Shown here one piece after another: positions 29,331 through 39,256 of a stretch of DNA of 64,000 nt. Under the pieces are notes generated by a model. That model saw only the letters and a program-made list of their open reading frames with translations. It was not told the DNA's origin and searched no databases. Position numbers and translations under genes: made by a program. The first letter of the stretch is position 1; the number at the start of each line of letters is the position of its first letter. The DNA comes from Corynebacterium suedekumii (lineage in GTDB: Bacteria > Actinomycetota > Actinomycetes > Mycobacteriales > Mycobacteriaceae): positions 2,604,001 to 2,668,000 of the forward strand of contig NZ_CP126970.1 of the NCBI RefSeq assembly GCF_030252185.1, read 5' to 3'.

Positions 29331-29912
29331 GTGACTGTGGAGATTCGCCGACTGACCGGCCCGGAGTTCGCGGTACTGTCCCCCCGGCTCGTCGAGATCT
29401 ACATCGAGGCCATGGATTACGACCCGGCCATCAGCCAGAGCCGCACGGACGTGTGGCGCCGCGAGATCACCCAGCCCGGGTTCACCGGCCTGGTGGCCCT
29501 CGACGGTGACGCAGTGCTCGGGGTCGCCTACGGATACCTGGGCGCCCCGGATCTGTGGTGGGACCGTCAGGTGCGCCGGGGTATCCGCGAGGCGGGTGGC
29601 CCCGACACCGACCAGCTCGCTCTCATGCGCGACTACTTCGAGGTCGCCGAGATCCACGTTCGCCCTGGCCACCAGGGACGGGGCATCGGACGGAAGCTGC
29701 TGACCTCACTGCTGTGGAATGCCCCAGGCTCCCATGCGCTGCTGTCCACCCCGGAGGTGGATAACGAGGCCAATTTCGCCTTCGGTCTGTACCGCTCGCT
29801 GGGTTTCCGGGACGTCCTGCGCCACTTCTTCTTCGACGGGGACGCACGCCCCTTTGCGGTTCTGTCCGCTCCCCTTCCTCTGCCCGGACAGGGCCTGCGC
29901 TCGCCCGCCTGA
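29331..29912 (+). CDS. GNAT-family N-acetyltransferase
   Basis: 193 aa. The acetyl-CoA binding motif appears as VRPGHQGRGIGRKLLTSLLW near residue 105 (Q/RxxGxG/A), with LSTPEVDNEANFAFGLYRSLGFRDVLRHFFF at the C-terminal end of the fold. The substrate is unknown. GTG at 29331 directly follows AGAGGT; a GTG two codons later (29337) has better spacing from it. It is divergent from the HEPN gene. Confidence 0.85.
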   Translation: MTVEIRRLTGPEFAVLSPRLVEIYIEAMDYDPAISQSRTDVWRREITQPGFTGLVALDGDAVLGVAYGYLGAPDLWWDRQVRRGIREAGGPDTDQLALMRDYFEVAEIHVRPGHQGRGIGRKLLTSLLWNAPGSHALLSTPEVDNEANFAFGLYRSLGFRDVLRHFFFDGDARPFAVLSAPLPLPGQGLRSPA

Positions 29913-29995
29913 GAGAACATGTCGGGGCACTGGGTATCCTGGCAACCACCGCACCCGAACTTTCCGTCGCACCCGTACCCGAAGGACCTGACGCG

Positions 29996-31096
29996 TTGAC
30001 CTCCACCGATCCCCGCACGTTGACCCTCAACCAGATCCCCGACGCGTCGCGGGAGGTCCTGGCGGACTTCTTCGCCGAGCGGCGGTCGCAGATCGCGGCA
30101 ATCGGTGCCCCGGTCACCGAGGCGGTCTCCCACCTGGAGTCCTTCGTCCTGGGCGGTGGCAAGCGCATCCGGCCGCTGTACGTCTGGGCCGGTTTCGCCG
30201 GTGGTGGCGGACTCGAGCGCACCGACGAGGACCCGCAGGCGGTGCTCCGGGCCGCGGCGTCCCTGGAGTTCATCCAGGCCTGTGCCCTCGTGCACGACGA
30301 CATCATCGACTCCTCCGACACCCGACGTGGCAACCCCACGGTGCACCGCGCCGTGGAGCGTCGGCACGCCTCGGCCGACTGGTCCGGTGACGCGGCGCAC
30401 TTCGGTGAATCGGTGGCCATTCTCGTCGGCGACCTCGCCCTGGTGTGGGCCGAGGACATGCTCCAGGATTCCGGACTGAGCACCGGGGCGCTCGCCCGAG
30501 CCCGCGATCCGTGGCGCGCGATGCGCACGGAGGTCATCGGTGGGCAGCTGCTGGACATCGCCCTCGAGGCCACCGCCGCCGAGGACGCGGAGTCCGCGGA
30601 CTCGGTCAACCGGTACAAGACCGCCGCCTACACCATCGAACGGCCCCTCCACCTGGGTGCCGCCATCGCGGGGGCCGATGACGCCACCATCGCAGCCTTC
30701 CGCGGGTACGGCCGGGACATCGGTATCGCCTTCCAGCTCCGCGACGACCAGCTGGGCGTCTACGGTGACCCGGCGGTGACGGGCAAACCGGCCGGCGATG
30801 ATCTCCGGGAGGGCAAGCGCACGGTGCTGCTGGCCACCGCCCTGCAGCGCGCCGACGAGCGTGACCCGGCCGCGGCCGCCGAACTGCGACGTGGCATCGG
30901 CCGGACCGACGACCCCGCGCAGCTGGCCCGCCTGGCCGAGATCATCGAGGAGACCGGCGCGGTGGCGGCCATGGAGGAACGGATCACCGCCCTCACCGAG
31001 TCAGGCCTGGCGTATCTCGACGCCGCCGGCACCTCCCCGGAGGTCACCGCGACCCTGCGTGACCTGGCGATGCGCGCCACGGCGCGCCGGAGCTGA
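29996..31096 (+). CDS. idsA: Polyprenyl (geranylgeranyl) diphosphate synthase
   Basis: 366 aa trans-isoprenyl diphosphate synthase. The first aspartate-rich motif is HDDIIDSSDTRRG and the second is QLRDDQLGVYGD. GGGKRIRP near residue 54 binds diphosphate. The residue before the first Asp motif (ACALV) allows chains of about C20. Start is TTG at 29996 behind GAAGGA. It is followed after 2 bp by the mannosyltransferase, matching the idsA-mptA order of C. glutamicum, and likely supplies prenyl carriers or carotenoid/menaquinone precursors. Confidence 0.9.
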   Translation: MTSTDPRTLTLNQIPDASREVLADFFAERRSQIAAIGAPVTEAVSHLESFVLGGGKRIRPLYVWAGFAGGGGLERTDEDPQAVLRAAASLEFIQACALVHDDIIDSSDTRRGNPTVHRAVERRHASADWSGDAAHFGESVAILVGDLALVWAEDMLQDSGLSTGALARARDPWRAMRTEVIGGQLLDIALEATAAEDAESADSVNRYKTAAYTIERPLHLGAAIAGADDATIAAFRGYGRDIGIAFQLRDDQLGVYGDPAVTGKPAGDDLREGKRTVLLATALQRADERDPAAAAELRRGIGRTDDPAQLARLAEIIEETGAVAAMEERITALTESGLAYLDAAGTSPEVTATLRDLAMRATARRS

Positions 31097-31098
31097 CC

Positions 31099-32658
31099 GT
31101 GACCGTCTCCCCCCGCATGCTGCCGGGCCCCGTGGTGCTCGGTGCGATCGGTTCCGTGCTCATCCTCCTCGGATCCTTCGGTGGCGGCGCCACCCGGAAT
31201 CGCGGTGGCGTCCTGGAGGCTGTCGGTCTGGATTTCCTCGCGTACGGGCACGGGGCCGGCATCTCCAACACCGTGTTCTGGATCGGTGTGCTCGTCCTGC
31301 TCGCGGGATGGGTGAGCCTGGGCTACCGCACGGTGATCGGTGAGGGTGGGCACGGGGGCGTCGACACGCGGACCGCGGCGGTACGGCGCAGCCTGTGGGT
31401 CTGGGTCGCACCGCTGGCGCTGGCCGCCCCGGTGCTCTCGCGTGATGTCTACTCCTATCTCATGCAGGGGGCGATGCTGCGTGACGGCTTCGACCCGTAC
31501 CGGCAGGGTGCCGCGGTCAATCCCGGCCCGTACCTGCTGGAGGTCTCCCACGACTGGCGTAACACCACCACCCCGTACGGGCCCCTGCACCTGTGGATCG
31601 GGGAAGGCGTGACTCGGATCGTCGGGGACCACGTCACCGCCGGGGTACTGCTCTACAAGGCCATCTCCATCGCCGGATTCATGGCGATCGCGTGGGCGAT
31701 GCCCAAGATCGCGCGTCGGCTCGGCGGAGACCCGGCGCTGGCGTTGTGGCTGGGCGTGGCCAACCCGGTGATGATCCTCCACATGGTCGGCGGCATGCAC
31801 AACGAGTCCGTCATGGTCGGCCTCGTCAGCGTGGGTCTGCTCGCCTGCCTGCGCCGGCGTTTCCTGCTGGGTGTCGCCCTCATCGCGGTGGCGGTCTCGC
31901 TCAAGGCGACCGCGGCCATCGCCCTGCCGTTCGTCGTGTGGATGGCCACCAACCACTACGCGGGTGAGTTCGCCACGATGCGCCGGCGAGTCTCGTCGTT
32001 CCTGGTCACCGGGTTCGTCGGGGTGGCCGAGACACTCGCCGTCGTCGCGGTGATCACCTGGGCCTCGGGCGCGTCCTGGGGCTGGCTGTCGGAGATCTCG
32101 GGCAACTCGAAGGTGATCAACCCCCTGGCCCTGCCCTCCCTGCTGGCCGGCGCGGTCACGCCGTTCATCCAGATGTTCAACGAGGACTTCGACTACAACG
32201 TCCCCCTGGCGGTGTTCCGCGACCTGTCGATGATCGCCATGCTCGTCGGACTGGTCATCGCCTGGTGGGTGTTCCGGCAGAACGACCGCCGCAACATCAT
32301 GGGCACCGCCGCCGCTTACCAGGTGGCTTTCGTGTTCAACTCGGTGACGCTGCCCTGGTACTACGCGTCCGTCATCTCCCTGGTGGGCACCGTCCGCCCG
32401 CCCGGCTGGGTCCTGCGGCTGGCCACTGGCGCGTCGATCGTGGTCACCCTGTCCTTCACCGGCAGCGGCAACCACCAGCTGTACAACATCTGGTGGATGG
32501 TCCCCGCCATCGCCGTGGCTTGGCTGCTCACGGACATCATCTTCCGGGACGGGGCGGTGGGCCGCCGTGTCGCCGCGCTCGACCGGGCTCACCCGGCGGA
32601 GGAACCTGACGGTGAGACAGCCGCCTCGACCGTCTCACCGACCCGGACTCATCCCTAG
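31099..32658 (+). CDS. mptA: Alpha-(1->6)-mannosyltransferase, GT-C (MptA-like)
   Basis: 519 aa polytopic protein with about 12-13 membrane helices. The GT-C catalytic loop is visible near residue 115 as LSRDVYSYLMQGAMLRDGFDPY, followed by TTPYGPLHLWIG. In corynebacteria and mycobacteria MptA extends the alpha-1,6 mannan backbone of lipomannan using polyprenyl-phosphomannose. The family cannot be told from MptB by eye; position next to idsA favours MptA. GTG start 2 bp after idsA, so the two are coupled. Confidence 0.82.
   Translation: MTVSPRMLPGPVVLGAIGSVLILLGSFGGGATRNRGGVLEAVGLDFLAYGHGAGISNTVFWIGVLVLLAGWVSLGYRTVIGEGGHGGVDTRTAAVRRSLWVWVAPLALAAPVLSRDVYSYLMQGAMLRDGFDPYRQGAAVNPGPYLLEVSHDWRNTTTPYGPLHLWIGEGVTRIVGDHVTAGVLLYKAISIAGFMAIAWAMPKIARRLGGDPALALWLGVANPVMILHMVGGMHNESVMVGLVSVGLLACLRRRFLLGVALIAVAVSLKATAAIALPFVVWMATNHYAGEFATMRRRVSSFLVTGFVGVAETLAVVAVITWASGASWGWLSEISGNSKVINPLALPSLLAGAVTPFIQMFNEDFDYNVPLAVFRDLSMIAMLVGLVIAWWVFRQNDRRNIMGTAAAYQVAFVFNSVTLPWYYASVISLVGTVRPPGWVLRLATGASIVVTLSFTGSGNHQLYNIWWMVPAIAVAWLLTDIIFRDGAVGRRVAALDRAHPAEEPDGETAASTVSPTRTHP
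32611..32639. terminator. Possible hairpin terminator between convergent genes
   Basis: Perfect 8-bp inverted repeat GGTGAGAC / GTCTCACC inside the last codons of the mannosyltransferase gene, 16 bp past the stop of the convergent minus-strand gene. No T-tract in either direction. Confidence 0.35.
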
Positions 32659-33032
32659 ATCGCCATCGCCTGGGCGCGGCGCAGCACCTCGCGTGCCAGC
32701 TGGCCCTGCAGCGCGTCGACGGGACGGCCCGGCAGCGAATCATCCTCGGTGAACAGGAACCGCAGGATCTCCTCGTCGGAGTAGCCGCCGTCGGTGAGCA
32801 GGGTGATCACCCCGGGGACGAACTTGCCCGAGGTGCCGTCCGCCCCGAACAGGGCGGCGGGAATGTACCGCTTGCCGTCGCGGACGTGGGCGATGAGCTT
32901 GTTGTCGTTGAGCAGGTCATGCACGCGGGTGACCACCACGCCGAGCCTCTCCGAGGTCTCCGGCAGTGTGAGCATCGGCTCGTCCGCCAGCAGGGTCTCC
33001 AGGGGGGTCACGTCAGAATTGTCATTGATCAC
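32655..33032 (-). CDS. Rv2175c-family DNA-binding protein
   Basis: 125 aa. The N-terminal half holds a winged-helix segment (LTLPETSERLGVVVTRVHDLLNDNKL) followed by a C-terminal domain with GVITLLTDGGYSDEEILRFLFTEDD. In M. tuberculosis Rv2175c lies next to pknL and is phosphorylated by it; here it is likewise divergent from the kinase gene. GTG at 33032 behind AAGGTGG; the longer frame upstream runs into the kinase promoter. Its 3' end overlaps mptA by 4 bp. Confidence 0.87.
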   Translation of the reverse strand: MINDNSDVTPLETLLADEPMLTLPETSERLGVVVTRVHDLLNDNKLIAHVRDGKRYIPAALFGADGTSGKFVPGVITLLTDGGYSDEEILRFLFTEDDSLPGRPVDALQGQLAREVLRRAQAMAI

Positions 33033-33101
33033 GGGGACCACCTTACTGTCCCGCCCCGGCACGGGCCCGCCCACCGTTGGCGTGCACTGCGCGCGATAGA
33101 C

Positions 33102-33107
33102 CATACT
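33102..33107 (+). promoter_or_regulatory. -10 element implying a leaderless pknL transcript
   Basis: CATACT ends 7 nt before the ATG at 33115, which would place the transcription start at or within a base or two of the start codon. There is no ribosome-binding site. Confidence 0.5.
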
Positions 33108-33114
33108 GGTCCGC

Positions 33115-35372
33115 ATGGCTCAACTGGCAGTGGGAGACGTTCTGGAGGACCGCTACCGCATCGATCATCCGATCGCGCGGGGCGGTATGTCCATGGTCTA
33201 CCGCTGCGTGGATCTCCGTCTGGGGCGGGCGGTGGCGGCGAAGGTCATGGACGAAAGGTACGTCTCCGACCCCGTCTTCCGGCAGCGTTTCCGGCGGGAG
33301 GCCCGGGCGATGGCCCAGCTCACGCACCCGAATCTGGTCAACGTCTATGACTTCGGTTCCGACGGGGACCACCTGTTCCTCATCATGGAGCTCATCACCG
33401 GCGGCACTCTGCGGGAGCTGCTCGCCGAGCGTGGCCCGATGCCCCCGCACGCCGCGGCCGCGGTGATGCGGTCGGTGCTCACCGGCCTGTCGGCGGCGCA
33501 CGCGAGCGGCCTGGTCCACCGGGACATCAAGCCGGACAACGTCCTCATCAACGGCGATCACCGCGTCAAACTCGCGGACTTCGGCCTGGTGCGCACCGCG
33601 AGCGCGTCGACACACAGCACGGACCAGATCGTGGGCACGGTCGCCTATCTCTCCCCCGAGCAGGTCGACGGTTCCGACATCACCCCGGCCTCGGATGTCT
33701 ACTCCGCCGGCATCGTCCTGTTCGAGCTGCTCACGGGCACCACCCCGTTCACCGGTGACACTCCCCTGGCGCATGCCTACGCCCGCATCAACGGCGACGT
33801 CCCCGCCCCGAGTGCGCGGATCGCCGGGATCCCGCCGCTGGTCGATGCGCTGGTGGCTACCGCCACCTCCCGGAACCCGGCCGACCGTTTCGCCGACGCC
33901 ACCGAGTTCCTCGCCGCGCTTGACGACGTCGCCGGGGACCTCGCCCTACCCGCCTTCACCGTTCCCGTCCCCACCAACTCCGCCGCCCACCGGGCTGCAG
34001 CGGTCCCCACCGACATCACCGACCTTGTCGGCCCCGCCACCGGGGTCATTGACACCACAGACACCACAGACACCACGGACACCACGGACACCACGGACAC
34101 CACGCAGGAGTCGGCTCCAGCCCCCGTCGACGAGACCGCCGTCCTCGAACAGCAGCCGCCCCAACCGCTGATCCAGCCGCCCCTGACCCCACCGGCCACT
34201 CCCGGCCCGGCCGTCTCCGCCCGGATCCCGGACCGGGCCCCGGAGGAGATCGTCGACGAGTACACACCGGAACCGGAGCCCGCCGATCCCCCGGTGAGCA
34301 ACCGCTCCACGGTGGGACTGTTCCTGTGGCTGTTGGTGGTCGCCATCATCACCGTCGCCGTGGCACTGGGCGCCTGGTGGTTCGGTTCCGGCCGCTACGG
34401 GGAGATCCCCCAGGTCCTGGGGATGGACCGGGTGGCCGCCGTCGCCGCGGTCGAGGAGGCCGGATTCACCCCCGCCACCCGCATCATATACAGCGACGAC
34501 GTCCCCGCCGACCAGATCGCCGGCACGGACCCGGCCACCGGGGAGAAGCTGGTCCGCGGGGAAGAGGTCACGGTCCTCGTCTCCCAGGGGCAGCCCACGG
34601 TCCCCGCTCCGGAGGGCATGGACGTGCTCGCCTACCAGGAGGCCGCCTCCGAACGCACCCTCGAGGTGACCACCGGGGACCCGGTGTACTCCGACTCGGT
34701 GACCGAGGGCCGCATCGCCACCACCGACCCGGCCGTCGGCGCGGCCGTCCCCATCGGCACGACCGTGACCGTGCACGTCTCCCGTGGCCCCGAGCCCATC
34801 CAGGTGCCCAACCTCAAGGGCAAGGACCTGTCCACCGCCGAGGCCGAACTCGCCGGGCTGGGGCTGACCGTCTCCGCGGTGGAACGCGAGTACGTCGAGG
34901 ACGCCCCCGGTGGCGAGGTTCTCGAGGTCTCTCCCCGGCCGGCACGACGCTCACCCGCGGCAGCGAGGTCACTCTCACGGTCTCCAATGCCCTGACGGTC
35001 CCGGACGTCGCGGGCATGGACCTGGACACCGCCCGCTCCACCCTCGAGGCCGCCGGGTTCACCGTCGGTGACACCGACCGGGACAACTCCGAGACCGCCG
35101 CCTCCGCCTCCACCGTCGTCGAGACCTCGCCTGCCGCCGGAACCAGCACCGACCCGGAGGACGCGACCGTGGACATCGTCCTGCCCGGCAAGGTGACCGT
35201 CCCCGACGTCGAGGGGATGACCGTCGCCCAGGCCCGGGAGACCCTCAAGGGTGTCGGACTGAAGATCAACGCCCGCGAGCGTGACGATGCCCGCCTCATC
35301 ACCCGTCAGCGCCCCTCCGCCGGCGACGACGCCCGGGTCGACTCGACCGTCCGCGTCACCCTCGAACGCTGA
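33115..35372 (+). CDS. pknL: PASTA-domain Ser/Thr protein kinase PknL-like (frame interrupted)
   Basis: Kinase domain at residues 1-280 with the Gly-loop region IARGGMSMVYR, catalytic VHRDIKPDNV and DFGLV. A disordered linker with six DTT repeats, a membrane helix (about 402-424) and five PASTA repeats follow. The frame breaks inside PASTA 3 near 34931-34940 (CTCCCCGGCC). The first frame reads on to a stop at 34995, while the natural sequence (AGTTLTRGSEVTLTVSN) continues one frame over to 35372. One missing base would explain it. If real, the kinase keeps its catalytic part and two and a half PASTA repeats. Confidence 0.85.
34051..34104 (+). repeat. Six-unit 9-bp tandem repeat in pknL
   Basis: GACACCACA/G repeated six times without interruption, encoding Asp-Thr-Thr units in the cytoplasmic linker before the membrane helix. 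The Thr residues are possible autophosphorylation sites, and the repeat could vary in number. Confidence 0.9.
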
Positions 35373-35387
35373 CCGTCAGAGGGGCGA

Positions 35388-35476
35388 TCGTAATTACGAC
35401 GTCCCCGACCGTCGGTGACGCGCTGTTTCCCCAGGTCGCGTCCGGCACGGCCTCTCCGAACCCGTCGTAATTACGA
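35388..35476. repeat. Pair of perfect 12-bp palindromes TCGTAATTACGA
   Basis: TCGTAATTACGA occurs at 35388-35399 and 35465-35476, start points 77 bp apart, in the gap between the convergent pknL and aroG genes. A half copy (TTTTACGACG) follows at about 35484. The AT-rich core is unusual in this DNA. Confidence 0.85.
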
Positions 35477-35513
35477 GATCGACTTTTACGACGGCACCCG
35501 GACGGACACACGA

Positions 35514-35552
35514 CGACGCCGCGCCCTCCCTCGTGGGGAACGCGCGGCGTCG
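35514..35552 (-). terminator. Hairpin terminator of aroG
   Basis: 11-bp stem CGACGCCGCGC / GCGCGGCGTCG with a 17-nt loop, 12 bp after the aroG stop. The following minus-strand sequence (TCGTGTGTCCGTCC) is only moderately T-rich. Confidence 0.65.
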
Positions 35553-35564
35553 ATAAGCAGGCGA

Positions 35565-36986
<1,422 letters not shown>

Positions 36987-36991
36987 CTATG

Positions 36992-37027
36992 CCGAACCAG
37001 CTGAACCAGCTGAACCAGCCGAATCAG
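36992..37027 (-). repeat. Four-unit 9-bp tandem repeat upstream of aroG
   Basis: Plus-strand units CCGAACCAG, CTGAACCAG, CTGAACCAG, CCGAATCAG in exact tandem, 27-62 bp before the aroG start codon, where its promoter must lie. Confidence 0.85.
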
Positions 37028-37036
37028 CCGGCCGGG

Positions 37037-37546
37037 TCAGTGCAGGACCTTGTTGCCCCGGCCCAGGGGGAGGGCCTTCATGCAGGCCTGGAACTTGGCC
37101 AGGTTGTGGCGGGCATCGACGAGCGCATCGTGATTGCCGTCGGGGATGCCCGGCAGGGCGGGCTTGCCGGCGAACTCCCAGTATTGGCGCAGTTCGCGGG
37201 TGTAGCGGGGCAGGGAGCGGGGCAGCCCGGCCATGTCGCCCCACAGCTGCGCGAGGACGACGTGGTCGTAGGCACCGACCCAGGCCCACAGTTCGGGGCG
37301 GCCGGACCCGGAGGTGAGGAACTCGAGGACCTCGCGGCGGATGGTGGCGTTCGACTTCCACACGTCCGAGCCGGGGTTGGGCAGCTGGTTGAGCACGTTC
37401 TCCCGCACCCAGGCGTTCGCCTTGGACGAGTCGACGTCGGTGGACACGGCGTAGTACTCACGGCCGTCCTCGTCGACGATGCCGATGGAGACCAGGTCGA
37501 TGGTCCGGCCGTCCTCGATGAATTCGGTGTCGTAGAAGTAGCGCAC
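37037..37546 (-). CDS. 3'-5' exoribonuclease of the Rv2179c family
   Basis: 169 aa DnaQ-like (DEDD) exoribonuclease. The first acidic motif is FYDTEFIEDGRTIDLVSIGIV, the second lies in WAWVGAYDHVVLAQLWG, and the third is GNHDALVDARHNL. It is small and single-domain like the M. tuberculosis homologue, which digests RNA overhangs. GTG start at 37546. It lies between aroG and the GT87 gene, as in C. glutamicum. Confidence 0.85.
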   Translation of the reverse strand: MRYFYDTEFIEDGRTIDLVSIGIVDEDGREYYAVSTDVDSSKANAWVRENVLNQLPNPGSDVWKSNATIRREVLEFLTSGSGRPELWAWVGAYDHVVLAQLWGDMAGLPRSLPRYTRELRQYWEFAGKPALPGIPDGNHDALVDARHNLAKFQACMKALPLGRGNKVLH

Positions 37547-37651
37547 CGTTCCACCTGCCCTTTCCGCTGGCCCTGCCCCGGTCGGCAGGATCCCGTTCAG
37601 CCTAACGGGCGGGGCCCGGCGGACGGTGCTCGGGTATCACCTGCCCCCGGC

Positions 37652-37657
37652 TATAGT
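37652..37657 (+). promoter_or_regulatory. -10 element implying a leaderless transcript of the GT87 gene
   Basis: TATAGT ends 6 nt before the GTG at 37664, so the transcription start should fall on or next to the start codon. No ribosome-binding site is present. Confidence 0.6.
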
Positions 37658-37663
37658 CTTTTT

Positions 37664-39070
37664 GTGCCTGCGACCAGTTCTGTTCACTTTTCAGACGCTC
37701 CCTCCGACCACCCCTCCGACCACCGCCCTGCCCGCCTGACGGGCACCCTGCCCCGGGTGGTCACGGTGATCGCCGTGCTGCTGGCGGTGGCGGCGGTGCT
37801 GCCGTGGATCATCGATGAGGGGCCGCGCTGGTACTACCACATCGACTTCGACGTCTACCGCAAGGGCGGGGAGGCGTTCCTGGCCGGGGACAACCTGTAC
37901 ACCCGGGACTACGAGATGCTGGGGATCAACCTCCCCTTCACCTATCCCCCGCTCGCGGCGATCCTCTTCGCCCCGTTGGCGTGGATCCCCTTCTCCATCG
38001 GCGCGCTGGCGATGACGCTGGTGACGGTGGCCGCGCTGTGGTGGTGCATCGTCATCGTGGCCCGCCACGCCCTGCCCGGCCGGGCGCTGACCGATCACCG
38101 GGTGCTGGCCACCTGGATCCTCCCGGTGGCGCTGGTCATCGAGCCGGTCCGGGAGACGCTGAGCTTCGGCCAGGTCAACGTCCTGCTCATGGCGATGGTG
38201 CTGGTGGACACCCTCACCAGTCGCCCCTGGCTGCCCCGCGGTGTGTTCATCGGCCTGGCGGCGGCGATCAAGCTCACGCCGGCGGTGTTCGTGCTCGTCT
38301 TCGTGGTGCGCCGCCAGTGGCGGGAGGCGGCGACGACGGTGGCCTCGGGGGTCGGTTTCACGCTTCTGGCCGCGGTGATCAGCCCGGCCAACTCGCTGAC
38401 GTACTGGCTGGACACGCTGTCGGATCCCTCCCGGATCGGCGGCCTGTCCTTCACCTCGAATCAGTCGGTCCGGGGGGTGCTCACCCGCTTCGCCGAGCCG
38501 GACGTGGAGACTTCGAGCCTGCCGTGGCTGCTGCTTGTCGTGGTGTCGCTGGCGGCGATCATCACCGCCCTGGTGCTCATCGACCGCGCCGCGGCCCGCA
38601 CCGGCGGCTCCCCCACCGTGGGCATTGTCCTGGTGACCTCGCTGGTCGCCCTGCTGTGTTCGCCGGTCTCCTGGTCGCACCACTGGACGTGGCTGGCGCT
38701 GTTTGCGGTGTTCTTCGCCGCCCGCGCCTGGCAGGTGGCACCGGGTGCTTATCGACGCACCGCGGGTGTCCTCGCCCCGGGCATCTCCTTCATCGCCCTG
38801 ACCGGCCCGCACTGGCTGCTGCCGAACCGGGAGAACCGGGAACACGACTGGTCCCTGTGGGCCCAGCCGGTGGGTAACTCCTATGTCCTGCTCGCCGTAC
38901 TCATCCTCGTCACCGCGCTGGTGATGCCGCGGCTGATGGTCACCGGCGACCGTCGTCCGGCGGACGGCGCGACCGGTTCGCCGGGGGGTGCGGGGCGGAT
39001 CTGGTCGTGGGTGCCGCTGGTGGTCCTCGCCCCGATGCTGGTGACGGTGCCGTTCTACGCGTTCTTCTGA
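37664..39070 (+). CDS. GT87-family alpha-(1->2)-mannosyltransferase
   Basis: 468 aa with about 10-12 membrane helices. The first extracytoplasmic loop carries IDFDVYRKGGEAFLAGDNLYTRDY with the catalytic Asp region, followed by LPFTYPPLAAILFAPLAW. SPVSWSHHWTW lies in the C-terminal half. GT87 enzymes in this position in C. glutamicum add alpha-1,2 mannose branches to lipomannan. GTG at 37664 is supported by the -10 element just upstream; the long open frame before it overlaps the exoribonuclease gene and is not coding. The 3' end overlaps the next gene by 16 bp. Confidence 0.85.
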   Translation: MPATSSVHFSDAPSDHPSDHRPARLTGTLPRVVTVIAVLLAVAAVLPWIIDEGPRWYYHIDFDVYRKGGEAFLAGDNLYTRDYEMLGINLPFTYPPLAAILFAPLAWIPFSIGALAMTLVTVAALWWCIVIVARHALPGRALTDHRVLATWILPVALVIEPVRETLSFGQVNVLLMAMVLVDTLTSRPWLPRGVFIGLAAAIKLTPAVFVLVFVVRRQWREAATTVASGVGFTLLAAVISPANSLTYWLDTLSDPSRIGGLSFTSNQSVRGVLTRFAEPDVETSSLPWLLLVVVSLAAIITALVLIDRAAARTGGSPTVGIVLVTSLVALLCSPVSWSHHWTWLALFAVFFAARAWQVAPGAYRRTAGVLAPGISFIALTGPHWLLPNRENREHDWSLWAQPVGNSYVLLAVLILVTALVMPRLMVTGDRRPADGATGSPGGAGRIWSWVPLVVLAPMLVTVPFYAFF

Positions 39071-39246
39071 TCCACCGGGTCAGGCTGCCGGTCCTTGCGG
39101 CCACGTGGCCAGAAGAGGATCGCGGCGATGGCGATGACGATGGCCGAGGCGACGATGCCCCGGTTGATCTCGAGTGCGGCGACGACGACGTAACCGGCGA
39201 TGAGCAGCGCCACCGCAAGGATTGTCCAGAAGGTTCTGTTGCCCAT
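39055..39246 (-). CDS. Small two-helix membrane protein
   Basis: 63 aa. Two hydrophobic stretches (about 7-25 and 30-46) are followed by a basic/polar tail (WPRGRKDRQPDPVDQKNA). ATG at 39246. It lies 10 bp after the acyltransferase gene in the same direction and overlaps the convergent mannosyltransferase gene by 16 bp. I do not recognise a family; the composition makes it a plausible real gene. Confidence 0.65.
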   Translation of the reverse strand: MGNRTFWTILAVALLIAGYVVVAALEINRGIVASAIVIAIAAILFWPRGRKDRQPDPVDQKNA

Positions 39247-39256
39247 GGCGGGGATG

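Noticed and set aside
30760..32592. 610-codon minus-strand open frame opposite idsA and mptA
   Set aside because: Spans two clear plus-strand genes and has shadow composition.
34931..34995. Programmed -1 frameshift in pknL
   Set aside because: No X-XXY-YYZ slippery heptamer in phase and no adjacent pseudoknot seen; a missing base is simpler.
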